A stretch of 64,000 nt of DNA from Allobogoriella deserti (GTDB taxonomy: Bacteria > Actinomycetota > Actinomycetes > Actinomycetales > Actinomycetaceae). Shown here piece by piece: positions 42,550-51,163 of the stretch. The stretch lies in assembly GCF_042680605.1 (NCBI RefSeq), contig NZ_JBHUEE010000005.1:186001-250000 (forward strand), in the 5' to 3' direction. Position numbers and translations under genes: made by a program. The first letter of the stretch is position 1. The number at the start of each line of letters is the position of its first letter. The notes under the pieces were generated by a model. The model saw only the letters and a program-made list of their open reading frames with translations. It did no database searches and was not told the DNA's origin.

Positions 42550-43272
42550 TCATTTCGGGATCGCCGTATCCGCGATGCCGAAGACCGCGCTCGCCTGGGC
42601 GATCTGTTGCGGCAGCAGGATCGCCCGGAGCGTGGTTAGCGCGATCCAGTCGTGCTTGGCCATCTCCATGCCGGACGCCGTGGCGTGTTTCCGCGCCGTG
42701 GACCTGGCCGACCCGGATAGCCGCTGCCCCGAGCCCGGCCAGTCCAGCACGATGTCGAGCAGCGGACCGGCGTGAGGGTCGCCGACCGTCAGTAACGCCG
42801 CGAGACGTCGGGTCGCGGGGTGCGGTTCATAGCCCTCGAGCAGCGCGGCGTGCAGGTGGCCGATGATGTTGTCGCGCCGCGGCACGTCGAGGACCCGGTA
42901 TCTGTCCGGGGAGAACAAGCCGGCCCTCTCTCGCCGCCCGAGCACTCCCTCCGCCGCCAGGCCGCCGTAGATCCCCTCGCGGAGCTTGACGCCGCCGCCC
43001 AGCCGGAGCACGGCGTTGCGCGGCCACTGCTCGCCGTGTCCACGTACCCGCGCCAGTCCGTACTCCAAGGACGGCTCCGGAACAGGCGAGGGGTCGAGGA
43101 CGACGACGCGCGATGCTCGGCCCTCGCCGGTGCGGCCGAGCTTTCCCCGGTCGACGAGGTCGTACAGAGCAGCGCCCCCGAGCAGCTTGTAGCCGTGACG
43201 GCGGACCGTCAGAATCGGCGCTCCCGTCTCGGGCGCTGTGGTGAGGCAGGCGAGATCGGCCAGGGCGGTCAT
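42550..43272 (-). CDS. GPP34 (GOLPH3/VPS74-like) family phosphoprotein
   Basis: 240 residues. Pattern of the bacterial GPP34 family: N-terminal LLGGAALYDLVDRGKLGR, central GGVKLREGIYGGLAAEGVLGRRERAG and a hydrophobic C-terminal helix with IALTTLRAILLPQQIAQASAV. These proteins are common in actinomycetes; a lipid/phosphoinositide-binding role is known for eukaryotic GOLPH3 only. ATG 43272. Converges on the P450 gene. Function unknown. Confidence 0.7.
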   Translation of the reverse strand: MTALADLACLTTAPETGAPILTVRRHGYKLLGGAALYDLVDRGKLGRTGEGRASRVVVLDPSPVPEPSLEYGLARVRGHGEQWPRNAVLRLGGGVKLREGIYGGLAAEGVLGRRERAGLFSPDRYRVLDVPRRDNIIGHLHAALLEGYEPHPATRRLAALLTVGDPHAGPLLDIVLDWPGSGQRLSGSARSTARKHATASGMEMAKHDWIALTTLRAILLPQQIAQASAVFGIADTAIPK

Positions 43273-43321
43273 GGCGTTCAGACTATGCCGACGGTGGTGG
43301 GGCGCGGCCACCGGGTACTGG

Positions 43322-45685
43322 TCACCCAGCGATGTCCAGACGGACGGTGCCGTCGTGGGTCTCGGTGATCTCTCCGCCGGCGAGGCGGGCCCGGAACGGC
43401 AGGGCCGGTTCGGACCGCACCGTGGCGCCGGTCGTCTCGCGCGTGACCGTGAACGTGGTGACGGCGCCGGTGTCCGGGTGGGTGATCTCGACGCTGCGGT
43501 CGGCGGCGCCGGGGTAGACGGTGACCAGCGGGTTGTCCGCGTAGTCGGTGTCGGGCCGGTCGGCACCGGGCCGGGTGACCAGGACCGCGTCCTCACGCAC
43601 CCACAGCGGCAGGCTGGCGAACCCGTGGTGTTCGGTACGCCACCCGCCCGTGGCGCTCTCGCCGGTGAGCAGGTTGGTCCAGCGCCCGGCCGGCAGGTAG
43701 TAGGTCACCGCGCCGTCCTCGGAGAACACCGGGGCGACGAGAAGGTCGCGCCCGAGCAGGTACTGCCGATCCAGGTGCCAGACGGTCGGGTCCTCGGGGA
43801 ACTCGAGCAGCATGGGGCGCATCACCGGCAGGCCACGCTCGTGGGCCTCGAGGCCGGCCTGGTACAGGTACGGCATGAGCTCGAGCTTGAGCCTCGTGAA
43901 CTGCCGCGTCACCGAGACGGCGTCCTCGCCGGCCGCCGCGGTCGCCTCGTCCTCCTCGAACGCCCAGGGCACCCGGTAGCTGGTGGAGCCGTGCAGGCGG
44001 GAGTGGCTGGAGAGCAGCCCGAAAGCGACCCACCGCTTGAAGACCGCCGGGTCGGGGGTGCCCTCGAACCCGCCGATGTCGTGGCTCCAGAACCCGAACC
44101 CGCTGAGCACGAGGGACAGTCCGCCGCGCAGGCTCTCCGCCATCGACAGAAACGTGGAGGAGTTGTCCCCGCCCCAGTGCACCGGCATCCGCTGACCCCC
44201 TGCCGTGGCGGACCGTGCGAACACCACTGCCTCGCCGTGGCCACGCTCGGCCTCGAGCACCTCGAAGACCGCCCGGTTGTAGAGCTGGGCGTACCAGTTG
44301 TGCATGACGCCGGGATCGGAGCCGTCGTGCCAGACCACGTCCTCGACGGGGACCCGTTCACCGAAGTCTGTCTTGATGGCGTCGACGCCCTGGCGCAGCA
44401 GCGCGCGCACCTTCTCCTGGAACCAGCGCGTCGCGTCCGGGTTGGTGAAGTCCACCAGTCCCATCCCGGCCTGCCAGAAGTCCCACTGCCAGGCCGTGCC
44501 GTCCGTGCGGCGCAGGAGGTACCCGGCGCGCTCTCCTTCGTCGAACAGCGGGGACCGCTGCGCGATGTAGGGGTTGATCCAGGCGCTGACCCGCAGCCCC
44601 TTCTCGCGCAGCCGCCGCAGCATCCCCTCCGGGTCGGGGAAGACGCGGGTGTCCCACGTGAAGTCCGTCCAGGAGAACTCCCGCATCCAGAAGCAGTCGA
44701 AGTGGAAGACGCTCAGCGGCAGGTCACGCTCGGCCATGCCGTCGATGAAGCGGGTGACGGTGGCCTCGTCGTAGTCGGTGGTGAACGACGTCGAGAGCCA
44801 CAGCCCGTAGGACCACGCCGGCACGCGGGCCGGCCGACCGGTCAGCCGGGTGTACCGCTCGAGGATCTCGGCCGGCGTCGGGCCGTAGATCACCAGGTAC
44901 TCCAGCGCCTCGCCGGGCACGGAGAACTGCACCTGCTCGACAGCCTCGCTGCCCACCTCGAAGGAGACGTGCTGCGGGTGGTTGACCAGCACGCCGTACC
45001 CGCCGCTGGTGAGGTAGAACGGCACGTTCTTGTACGCCAGCTCGCTCGAGGTCCCGCCGTCGGCGTTCCACACGTCCACGCTCTGGCCGTTCTTGACCAG
45101 CGGCCCGAACCGCTCGCCGAGCCCGTAGACCAGCTCGCCCACCCCGAGCTCGAGCTGGGCGTGCAGATAGGCCGGCGCCGGCGCCCGGCCGGTGGTGGTG
45201 ACGCCGGCGACGCCGGTCGGCTCGGCGGGGACGGTGGCGCCGGGACCGAGCTGCATGTAACCGAGCGACTTGTGCCCGCTGCGGGTCAGCAGCCGCCCGC
45301 CGGCCTCGAACCGCAGGTCCCACGGCGCGCCGGGGGCGATACGGGCCCGCAGCGGTCCGGACGCGAGGTGCGCTCCGCCGTCGTCGTCCAGGTGGGCCCG
45401 GCCGTGCCCGGGCTCGGCGCCGACGAGGTCGAAACCGAAGGCGCCCGGTCTCGGGCGGTGGTGCTCGACCCGGACCCGGACCACTCCCTCGAGCGGGCTG
45501 GACAGGCTCACGGTCAGGACGGGGCGGTTGAGAGTGTCGCCCCGGGTCGCGATCACCTTGGTCGGGGCGGTGACGACGACGGCGTCGCCGTCGGCGTTCC
45601 GGCGCGTCTCGGCGTCGTACGCCTCGGCGGCGTAGTGGGCGGTCACTCCCGGCCGGATGTGCCAGAACCCGTCGGTGAACTTCAT
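43322..45685 (-). CDS. yicI: Alpha-xylosidase (glycoside hydrolase family 31, YicI-like)
   Basis: 787 residues. Catalytic nucleophile Asp440 in IKTDFGERVP and acid/base Asp507 in HWGGDNSSTF, spaced as in YicI. N-terminal beta-sandwich, (beta/alpha)8 barrel, then beta domains. No signal peptide, so intracellular: it removes alpha-xylose from imported oligosaccharides such as isoprimeverose. It is directly downstream of and in operon with the MalG-type permease. Confidence 0.93.
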   Translation of the reverse strand: MKFTDGFWHIRPGVTAHYAAEAYDAETRRNADGDAVVVTAPTKVIATRGDTLNRPVLTVSLSSPLEGVVRVRVEHHRPRPGAFGFDLVGAEPGHGRAHLDDDGGAHLASGPLRARIAPGAPWDLRFEAGGRLLTRSGHKSLGYMQLGPGATVPAEPTGVAGVTTTGRAPAPAYLHAQLELGVGELVYGLGERFGPLVKNGQSVDVWNADGGTSSELAYKNVPFYLTSGGYGVLVNHPQHVSFEVGSEAVEQVQFSVPGEALEYLVIYGPTPAEILERYTRLTGRPARVPAWSYGLWLSTSFTTDYDEATVTRFIDGMAERDLPLSVFHFDCFWMREFSWTDFTWDTRVFPDPEGMLRRLREKGLRVSAWINPYIAQRSPLFDEGERAGYLLRRTDGTAWQWDFWQAGMGLVDFTNPDATRWFQEKVRALLRQGVDAIKTDFGERVPVEDVVWHDGSDPGVMHNWYAQLYNRAVFEVLEAERGHGEAVVFARSATAGGQRMPVHWGGDNSSTFLSMAESLRGGLSLVLSGFGFWSHDIGGFEGTPDPAVFKRWVAFGLLSSHSRLHGSTSYRVPWAFEEDEATAAAGEDAVSVTRQFTRLKLELMPYLYQAGLEAHERGLPVMRPMLLEFPEDPTVWHLDRQYLLGRDLLVAPVFSEDGAVTYYLPAGRWTNLLTGESATGGWRTEHHGFASLPLWVREDAVLVTRPGADRPDTDYADNPLVTVYPGAADRSVEITHPDTGAVTTFTVTRETTGATVRSEPALPFRARLAGGEITETHDGTVRLDIAG

Positions 45686-46585
45686 CTATTTCACGGCTCC
45701 TGCGGTGATGCCTCGGGTGAGGGTGCGTTGGAAGATGAGGAAGAAGATGAGCGTGGGGATCAGCCCGAGCAGGGCGGAGGCGCTCGTGGTGGTCACGTCC
45801 ATGAGCCGGTCGCCCTGGAGTGCGGTGATGGCCACCGGCACGGTCTGGTTGGCGCCCGAGACGAGGAACGTCAACGGGATGAGGAACTCGTTCCACGTCC
45901 AGATGAAAAAGAAGATGAGCAACACGGCGAGCGTGGGCCGGGTGATGGGGTAGACGACGCGCCACAGGATGTGACGCCGGCTGGCGCCGTCGAGCGAGGC
46001 GGCCTCGAGCAGTTCCTTCGGGAACGTGCCCAGCACGGCGGAGAGCAGGTAGGTGCCGAACGCGCACTGGATGACGGTGAAGATGATGATCACCGACCAG
46101 AGGCTGTCGTAGAGCCCGACCTCCCGGAACATGAAGTACAAGGGGTAGAGCAGCACCTCCTGCGGCAGCATGTTCGCCAGCAGGATGACGACGACGATGG
46201 AGGTCCGTCCCCGCACCCGGCCGATGCCGAGGGCGAAGGCGTTCAGCAGCGACAGCCCGACGGCGAGGACCGCGACGGATCCGGAGATGATGATGCTGTT
46301 CCACAGCTTCTCCGGGAAGTTCACCCGTTCCCAGAACGCCACGAGCCCGTCGGTGTAGAGCTCGCTCGGCGGAGTGAGCGGTCCCGTGGTGTTGTACTCG
46401 GCCGGCGACTTGAACGAGTTGAGCACGATGAGCACGAACGGGACCGCGATGACCACGGCCGCCAGGACTGCGACGGCCAGGACGATCCAGTCGGCCGGGC
46501 GTCGCCGACTCCGGGCGCCGCGCGGGGTGCGGCCTCGGGAAGCCGGAGCCGGTGCGGTGGGTTCGAGCACGTCCGCGCGGGCCAT
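45686..46585 (-). CDS. ABC sugar transporter permease (MalG type)
   Basis: 299 residues with six membrane segments. EAA motif LLEAASLDGASRRHILWRVVYPITRP couples to the ATPase. The Lys/Arg-rich N-terminus precedes the first helix. The TGA of the MalF-type gene overlaps its start region closely, and the stop is adjacent to yicI, so one operon. Likely imports xyloglucan-type oligosaccharides. Confidence 0.88.
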   Translation of the reverse strand: MARADVLEPTAPAPASRGRTPRGARSRRRPADWIVLAVAVLAAVVIAVPFVLIVLNSFKSPAEYNTTGPLTPPSELYTDGLVAFWERVNFPEKLWNSIIISGSVAVLAVGLSLLNAFALGIGRVRGRTSIVVVILLANMLPQEVLLYPLYFMFREVGLYDSLWSVIIIFTVIQCAFGTYLLSAVLGTFPKELLEAASLDGASRRHILWRVVYPITRPTLAVLLIFFFIWTWNEFLIPLTFLVSGANQTVPVAITALQGDRLMDVTTTSASALLGLIPTLIFFLIFQRTLTRGITAGAVK

Positions 46586-47610
46586 CAGATCTGCTCCTCA
46601 CGGCGTTCGAGCCGGCTCTGCGCGATGACGAACACCACCGCGACGACGACGATCACGGCGGTCAGCGCCGTCGCGATGGTGGCGCCGTAGCCGACCTGCT
46701 GGGACTGGAAGAACTCGCTGTAGGCGTAGTAGGCGGGCACGATCGTCGAGTCGCCCGGGCCGCCGCCGGTGAGTGCGTAGACCGGTCCGAACACCTTCAG
46801 TGCGGCGATGGTGCAGGTGAGGACGACGACGAAGGTCTCCGGGCGGATGGCACTGACGGTGATGGCGCGGAAGCGCTGGAACCAGTTCGCGCCGTCGAGC
46901 TCGGCCGCCTCGTACAGCTCCGGATCCACCCGCTGCAGCGCCGCCATGAAGATGACCACCGGGTAGCCGATCTGGACCCAGACCAGCACCACCATGATGC
47001 TCGGCAGCGCCGTCGCCGGGTCCCCGAGCCAGTTGCGCTGCAGCGACTCCAGGCCCATCGCGCCGAGGATCTGGTTCAGCGCCCCGTTCTGCGGCCGCAG
47101 GATCCAGCCGATGACGATGGCGGCGATGACGACGGGCAGGATCTGCGGCAGGTAGTAGGTGGCGCGCAGGAAGCTCGCCAGCCGACCGCCGAACTTCCGC
47201 CCGACCAGGTCGAACAGGATCGCGGCCAGTACGAGGCCGAGTGCCGTGGGCACGACGACCATGGCGAGCACCATCGCGATCGAGTTGCGGAACGAGGTCC
47301 AGAATCGCGCGTCGCCGGCAAGCTCCGCCCAGTTCTCCAGCCCGATCCACTCCGGTGGGGCGATGCCGCGGTATGAGGTGAAGGTCAGGTAGATGTTCCA
47401 CAGCAGCGGAACGATGATGATGAGCGTCAGCAGGAGCAGACCGGGGATCAGGTAGATCCAGTAGCTCCGGCGGCTGAGCCCGGGAATCAGGCCCGTGCTC
47501 GGCCGCGTCCGCGACGTCGGTGGTGCCAGTGCAGTGGCCACGGTGCTCTCCTCGGCGGACGGGCCCGGGGCCGCGGGCGGACGCGTGCCCGCCCGCGGCG
47601 ACCGGGTCAC
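46585..47610 (-). CDS. ABC sugar transporter permease (MalF type)
   Basis: 341 residues, MalF-type with the EAA motif YEAAELDGANWFQRFRAITVSAIRP. GTG 47610 overlaps the binding-protein stop (GTGA) and has GAGGAG upstream. A second GTG at 47541 (VATALAPPTS) also has GAGGAG and would give a shorter, more typical N-terminus. Pairs with the MalG-type protein. No ATPase gene is present, so it should share a multi-purpose MsiK-type ATPase (known in actinomycetes). Confidence 0.86.
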   Translation of the reverse strand: MTRSPRAGTRPPAAPGPSAEESTVATALAPPTSRTRPSTGLIPGLSRRSYWIYLIPGLLLLTLIIIVPLLWNIYLTFTSYRGIAPPEWIGLENWAELAGDARFWTSFRNSIAMVLAMVVVPTALGLVLAAILFDLVGRKFGGRLASFLRATYYLPQILPVVIAAIVIGWILRPQNGALNQILGAMGLESLQRNWLGDPATALPSIMVVLVWVQIGYPVVIFMAALQRVDPELYEAAELDGANWFQRFRAITVSAIRPETFVVVLTCTIAALKVFGPVYALTGGGPGDSTIVPAYYAYSEFFQSQQVGYGATIATALTAVIVVVAVVFVIAQSRLERREEQI

Positions 47611-48911
47611 TCCGTGTACTCCTCGATGCCGGACCGGTACTGCTCGCCCAGCTGCTCCTGGATCGCCTCCGGGCTCTGCGTGCCGTTGAGCAGGTCCTGC
47701 AGGCCGGCGTTGAGGTCGTCGTAGAAGGTCGGCGTCGGCCAGTCCGGGTAGAAGGCCAGGCCGTCACGGTCGGTCAGGGTGTTGAAGTTCTCGATGAGCT
47801 CGGTGCTCTTCTCGTCCTCGATCGCCTCCGGCTCGGCCGCGACCGGCACGCCACCGTTGTTGCCCATGAGGTTCTGGATTTCGGGCCGCATGGTGATGTC
47901 GATGAACTCCGCCGCCAGGTCGGGGTTGGCCGAACGTTCCGGGATCACCCAGAGGTTGCCGGACGAGCCCGGTGACATCTCCGCCCCGGGGAAGAGGAAC
48001 GTGCCCCACTCGAAGTCCTGGATCTCGGTGGCGAAACGGCCGTGCCACCAGCTGCCGGAGAAGAACATCGGGTAGCTGCCGTCGATGAACCCCACGCCGG
48101 CGTCCTCGGCGACGAGCCCGGTGGCGTCGGTGGAGATGTAGCCTGCCTCGGTCCAGTCCGCGACGGTCTGCGTGGCATAGGAGATCTCCGGGCCGGTGAA
48201 GTCCACCTCGTCGGTGTAGGTCTGGAAGGCGTCGACCCAGTCGCGGTCGGCCTGGGTGAGCGCGAGCTGGTACCAGAGCTGGCCCAGCGGGTACTCCTGC
48301 GCCGATTCCGACAGGGGAGTGATGCCCTGGTCCGCGAAGGCGGCGAGGACGTCCTCGAACTCCTCGAGTGTCGTGGGGACCTCGAGACCGGCCTCCTCGA
48401 ACATGTCGATGTTGTAATAGACCTGCACGTACTCGCCGTAGTTCGGGATGCCGTACCAGCTGCCCGAGCCCATGACGCCGTTGTCGTCGTAGCGCGCCGT
48501 GGTCTGCAGCGAGGGGGCGAGCATCTCGTCCCAGCCGTACTCCTCGACGGCGTCGTCGATCGGGCTCAGGAGCCCCTGGCTGGCGAGCAGCCCGGCGGTG
48601 GCGTTGCCCTTGTTGTACTCGAGAATGTCCGGCGCCTGGTCGGAGTTGAGTACCTGGCTCGCGGTGGTGCGGATCTGCTCGAAGCTGCGCTCCTCGAACT
48701 CCACCGTGGCACCGGTCTCCTCCTCGAAGATCTCGATGGCGCGGTCCCAGGCCACCCCCATCGCGCTGTCCGGGTTCTCGTAGTGCCACAGGCGCAGCGT
48801 GTCGCCGCCCCCGCCGCCTCCTTCGTCGTCGCCGGAGCCGGAGCATCCGGCCAGGGCGAGTGCGCTCGCGGTGAGTGCTGCCGTGGTGAGTGTCAGTGTC
48901 TTCCTGGCCAT
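47607..48911 (-). CDS. ABC transporter sugar-binding lipoprotein
   Basis: 434 residues. Lipobox LAGC (Cys about 23) then a Gly-rich linker. Family 1 extracellular solute-binding fold (LRLWHYENPDSAMGVAWDRAIEIFEEETG; QAPDILEYNKGNATAGLLASQG). First gene of the yicI operon. A LacI-type operator (49004-49019) lies upstream, so it is induced by sugar. The ligand is probably an alpha-xylosyl oligosaccharide, given the neighbouring GH31. Confidence 0.88.
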   Translation of the reverse strand: MARKTLTLTTAALTASALALAGCSGSGDDEGGGGGGDTLRLWHYENPDSAMGVAWDRAIEIFEEETGATVEFEERSFEQIRTTASQVLNSDQAPDILEYNKGNATAGLLASQGLLSPIDDAVEEYGWDEMLAPSLQTTARYDDNGVMGSGSWYGIPNYGEYVQVYYNIDMFEEAGLEVPTTLEEFEDVLAAFADQGITPLSESAQEYPLGQLWYQLALTQADRDWVDAFQTYTDEVDFTGPEISYATQTVADWTEAGYISTDATGLVAEDAGVGFIDGSYPMFFSGSWWHGRFATEIQDFEWGTFLFPGAEMSPGSSGNLWVIPERSANPDLAAEFIDITMRPEIQNLMGNNGGVPVAAEPEAIEDEKSTELIENFNTLTDRDGLAFYPDWPTPTFYDDLNAGLQDLLNGTQSPEAIQEQLGEQYRSGIEEYTE

Positions 48912-49003
48912 GGGCCTACCTCCTCGTAGGAGCCGCGCAGGTGGCGGTCATCTCGGTGGTACCGGCCGCCGGAGGTGCGGCGGCGGTGGTGGGGGGCGTG
49001 ATG

Positions 49004-49019
49004 GTCGAAACGCTTCGAC
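49004..49019. promoter_or_regulatory. LacI-family operator before the sugar ABC operon
   Basis: GTCGAAACGCTTCGAC is an inverted repeat of GTCGAA/TTCGAC around a central ACGC, the form typical of LacI operators. It lies about 95 bp upstream of the binding-protein start. A near match (14 of 16) to its reverse complement occurs at 50102-50117 before the LacI gene. Confidence 0.75.
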
Positions 49020-49058
49020 AATGGTCCGGTGTCAGTCCTTTCCAGGTCGTTCGCGGCG

Positions 49059-50072
49059 CTAGGCGGCCGGGAGTGGGGCGACGGAGCCGTGGTCCTCGTA
49101 CGTCGGTGGGACGAGTTCCACGCGCGGTTCGACTGAGCCGGCGATCTGATTGATCGCCAGTTCGACGGCGCGCCCACAGGTGTAGGCGGGCACAAGCGGG
49201 ATCCGGTCCAGCGGCGGGCGGAATCCGGAGGTGGGGAAGGTCGGTGCGGCCGAGACGATCGACATCTCGCCCGGTACCGCGACGCCGCGCTCGGCCAGCA
49301 GTTCGAGCGCGGTGGTCTGCTGCTGTTCCTCGCAGTGGAAGACCACGCCGGTGGGCGGGGTGTCCGCGTCGAGGAGCGTGGCGAGCCGGGCGCGCATGTC
49401 GCTCGGCTCGCGTTCGACGGCGTGGAAGGCGGCGTCGATCCCGCGCTCGGCCGCGCGGGCGAGGAAGGCGTCGCGCAGTCGAGGTGGGAAGTTCGAGCCG
49501 CGGTCGTAGACGGCCTGCGGTTGGCCGAGCAGTGTCACGGTGCGATGTCCGGCGTCGGCCAGGCGGTCGAGCGCCATGCGGCCCACCGCCTCGAAGTCCA
49601 GGTCGACGCACACGAGGCCCGCGGTGTCGTCAGGCACACCGATGAGGACGGAGGGGATGTCGAGCGAGCGGACCAGGTCGGCGCGCTCGTCCTCGCGCAG
49701 CACGTCCAGCACGATGATCCCGTCGACGAGGCGACTCGACGTCACGCGGCTCAGGCCGCCGGTGGCCTCGTCCTGGGTGAGGAGGAGGACGTCGTAGTCG
49801 TACGTGCGTGCCGCGGTGGCCGTGGCCAGGACGAATGCCATGTGGGCGGGCTCGTAGGTGTCCGCGCGGAGCGGCTCGGTGACCGCGAAGATGTAGGTGC
49901 GGCGGCCGGCGAGCATCCGGGCGCCGGCGTTGGGACGGTAGTCGAGCTCGCGCACCGCGGCCTCGACGCGGCGCCGGGTCGACTCGGTGATCGAACGCTT
50001 GCCGCTGAGGGCGTAGGAGACGGTGGAGATGGACACACCGGCGACGCGCGCGACGTCGTGGATTGTCGTCAT
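49059..50072 (-). CDS. LacI-family transcriptional repressor
   Basis: 337 residues. HTH MTTIHDVARVAGVSISTVSYALSGKRSITESTRRRVEAAVRELDYRPN (about 1-48) and a C-terminal sugar-binding-type domain (DGIIVLDVLREDERADLVRSLDIPSVLIG). ATG 50072 is the natural start of the HTH. Upstream of the xyloside ABC-yicI operon and preceded by its own operator. Likely sensor of the oligosaccharide or its xylose product. Confidence 0.9.
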   Translation of the reverse strand: MTTIHDVARVAGVSISTVSYALSGKRSITESTRRRVEAAVRELDYRPNAGARMLAGRRTYIFAVTEPLRADTYEPAHMAFVLATATAARTYDYDVLLLTQDEATGGLSRVTSSRLVDGIIVLDVLREDERADLVRSLDIPSVLIGVPDDTAGLVCVDLDFEAVGRMALDRLADAGHRTVTLLGQPQAVYDRGSNFPPRLRDAFLARAAERGIDAAFHAVEREPSDMRARLATLLDADTPPTGVVFHCEEQQQTTALELLAERGVAVPGEMSIVSAAPTFPTSGFRPPLDRIPLVPAYTCGRAVELAINQIAGSVEPRVELVPPTYEDHGSVAPLPAA

Positions 50073-50101
50073 CTGCTGTCCCTCAACCGCTCTGTCCGGG
50101 C

Positions 50102-50117
50102 GTTTAAGCGTTTCGAC
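50102..50117. promoter_or_regulatory. LacI operator before the lacI-type gene (autoregulation)
   Basis: GTTTAAGCGTTTCGAC matches 14 of 16 bases of GTCGAAGCGTTTCGAC, the reverse complement of the 49004-49019 operator. It is 30 bp before the LacI start codon, so the repressor probably controls itself. Confidence 0.65.
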
Positions 50118-50181
50118 AGATGACGATAGAGGTCGGTGCGGCTGGTGGCAAGGGGTCAGGTGGGCGGCCGGTCGTCCGGTC

Positions 50182-51006
50182 TCAGGAGGCGGCGCGAGCC
50201 GGCATCGTGCGCATGGCCACGAGGTAGAAGACACCGCCCAGCAGGGCACCGATCACCCAGGCGAAGCCGCTGAGCGCGACGAGCGCCGGGACCCAGACGG
50301 TGAGCACGGAGAAGACCGCGGCACCGCCGACCGCGACCAACGCCCGCAGGTTCCACCCGTGGGTGTAGTGGTACGCAGCGTCCGGGTCCATGCTGAACAG
50401 GGCGAAGTAGGCGATCATCGTGCCGACGACGCCGACGAACGCGCCGACGGCGGCCCACCCGGTGACGGCCTCGCCGGCGAAGATCGACCGGACGGCGGGC
50501 AGCAAGCGATCGCCGGCCTCGACCCAGATGGCGATCAGCAAGGCGATCATCACGACGTAGACGGCCGGGCCGGCGACGTTGAGGAACCGGCCGATCCAGC
50601 TGATGCCCCGGGCGAAAATGGCGACCTGCATCGCCGCGACGACGCCGCGTACCAGAGCGGGGAAGCGGGCGCCTCTCGCGCCCATCGACGTGCGCGCCAT
50701 GACCGCGTACGGCACGCCGTGGCGGACGCTCGGCGTGCCGGAGAGATTGACGAGCCAGTTCACGATCAGACCCGCGAGGACGATCGCGGCGAAGACGTAC
50801 CAACCGTTGATGCCGGCGGTGACGAACAGCGTGGCCGCGAGTGTGTAGCCGGCCAGGCTCTGCACGTCGTTGGTCCACACGTTGAAGATCTCGAACCAGC
50901 CCCACCGGCGCTGCCCGGATGCGACAGGCGCAAGGTCGTCGTTGTGCAGATCCGGATGCGGTCGCCGCTCGCCCGCGCGAGCGGCGACGTCGGTCTCGAT
51001 GGCCAT
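50182..51006 (-). CDS. NCS1-type nucleobase/hydantoin permease, apparently internally deleted
   Basis: 274 residues, far short of the usual about 480-520. The start (HNDDLAPVASGQRRWGWFEIFNVWTNDVQSLAGYTLAATL) and end (LFSMDPDAAYHY, WVPALVALSGFAWVIGALLGGVFYLVAMR) are excellent NCS1 permease sequence. About residue 126 (AAMQ-VAIFARG) sequence expected between helix 3 and helix 6 is missing, and near residue 202 (TMIAYFA-LFSMD) another about 100-130 residues are missing. Both joins keep frame, so one open reading frame remains with about 7-8 membrane segments. It may be a non-functional remnant, a mini-transporter or an assembly artefact. ATG 51006 follows GGGAGG. Divergent from ribokinase. Confidence 0.8.
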   Translation of the reverse strand: MAIETDVAARAGERRPHPDLHNDDLAPVASGQRRWGWFEIFNVWTNDVQSLAGYTLAATLFVTAGINGWYVFAAIVLAGLIVNWLVNLSGTPSVRHGVPYAVMARTSMGARGARFPALVRGVVAAMQVAIFARGISWIGRFLNVAGPAVYVVMIALLIAIWVEAGDRLLPAVRSIFAGEAVTGWAAVGAFVGVVGTMIAYFALFSMDPDAAYHYTHGWNLRALVAVGGAAVFSVLTVWVPALVALSGFAWVIGALLGGVFYLVAMRTMPARAAS

Positions 51007-51079
51007 GGGCTTCCTCCCGTGGACGGCCCCCTGCGCGGCCGAGGCTAGGGAGCGCGTGAGCTCCCGGCGTTTCACCCGT

Positions 51080-51095
51080 GTCACAGTCGTGTGAC
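51080..51095. promoter_or_regulatory. Inverted repeat between permease and ribokinase
   Basis: GTCACA-GTCG-TGTGAC is a perfect 6+4+6 inverted repeat in the 157-bp divergent spacer. It could be an operator controlling both genes; the cognate regulator is not evident. Confidence 0.4.
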
Positions 51096-51163
51096 GCGTG
51101 CGCCGCCGCGGACCTCGCCGCATGGCGACGTAGGCTGCCGTCGAGTCGAACCTGGGGAGGGGC

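Noticed and set aside
43238..46690. 1150-codon plus-strand ORF
   Set aside because: Spans three real minus-strand genes (yicI, two permeases); no motif, composition typical of an antisense shadow.
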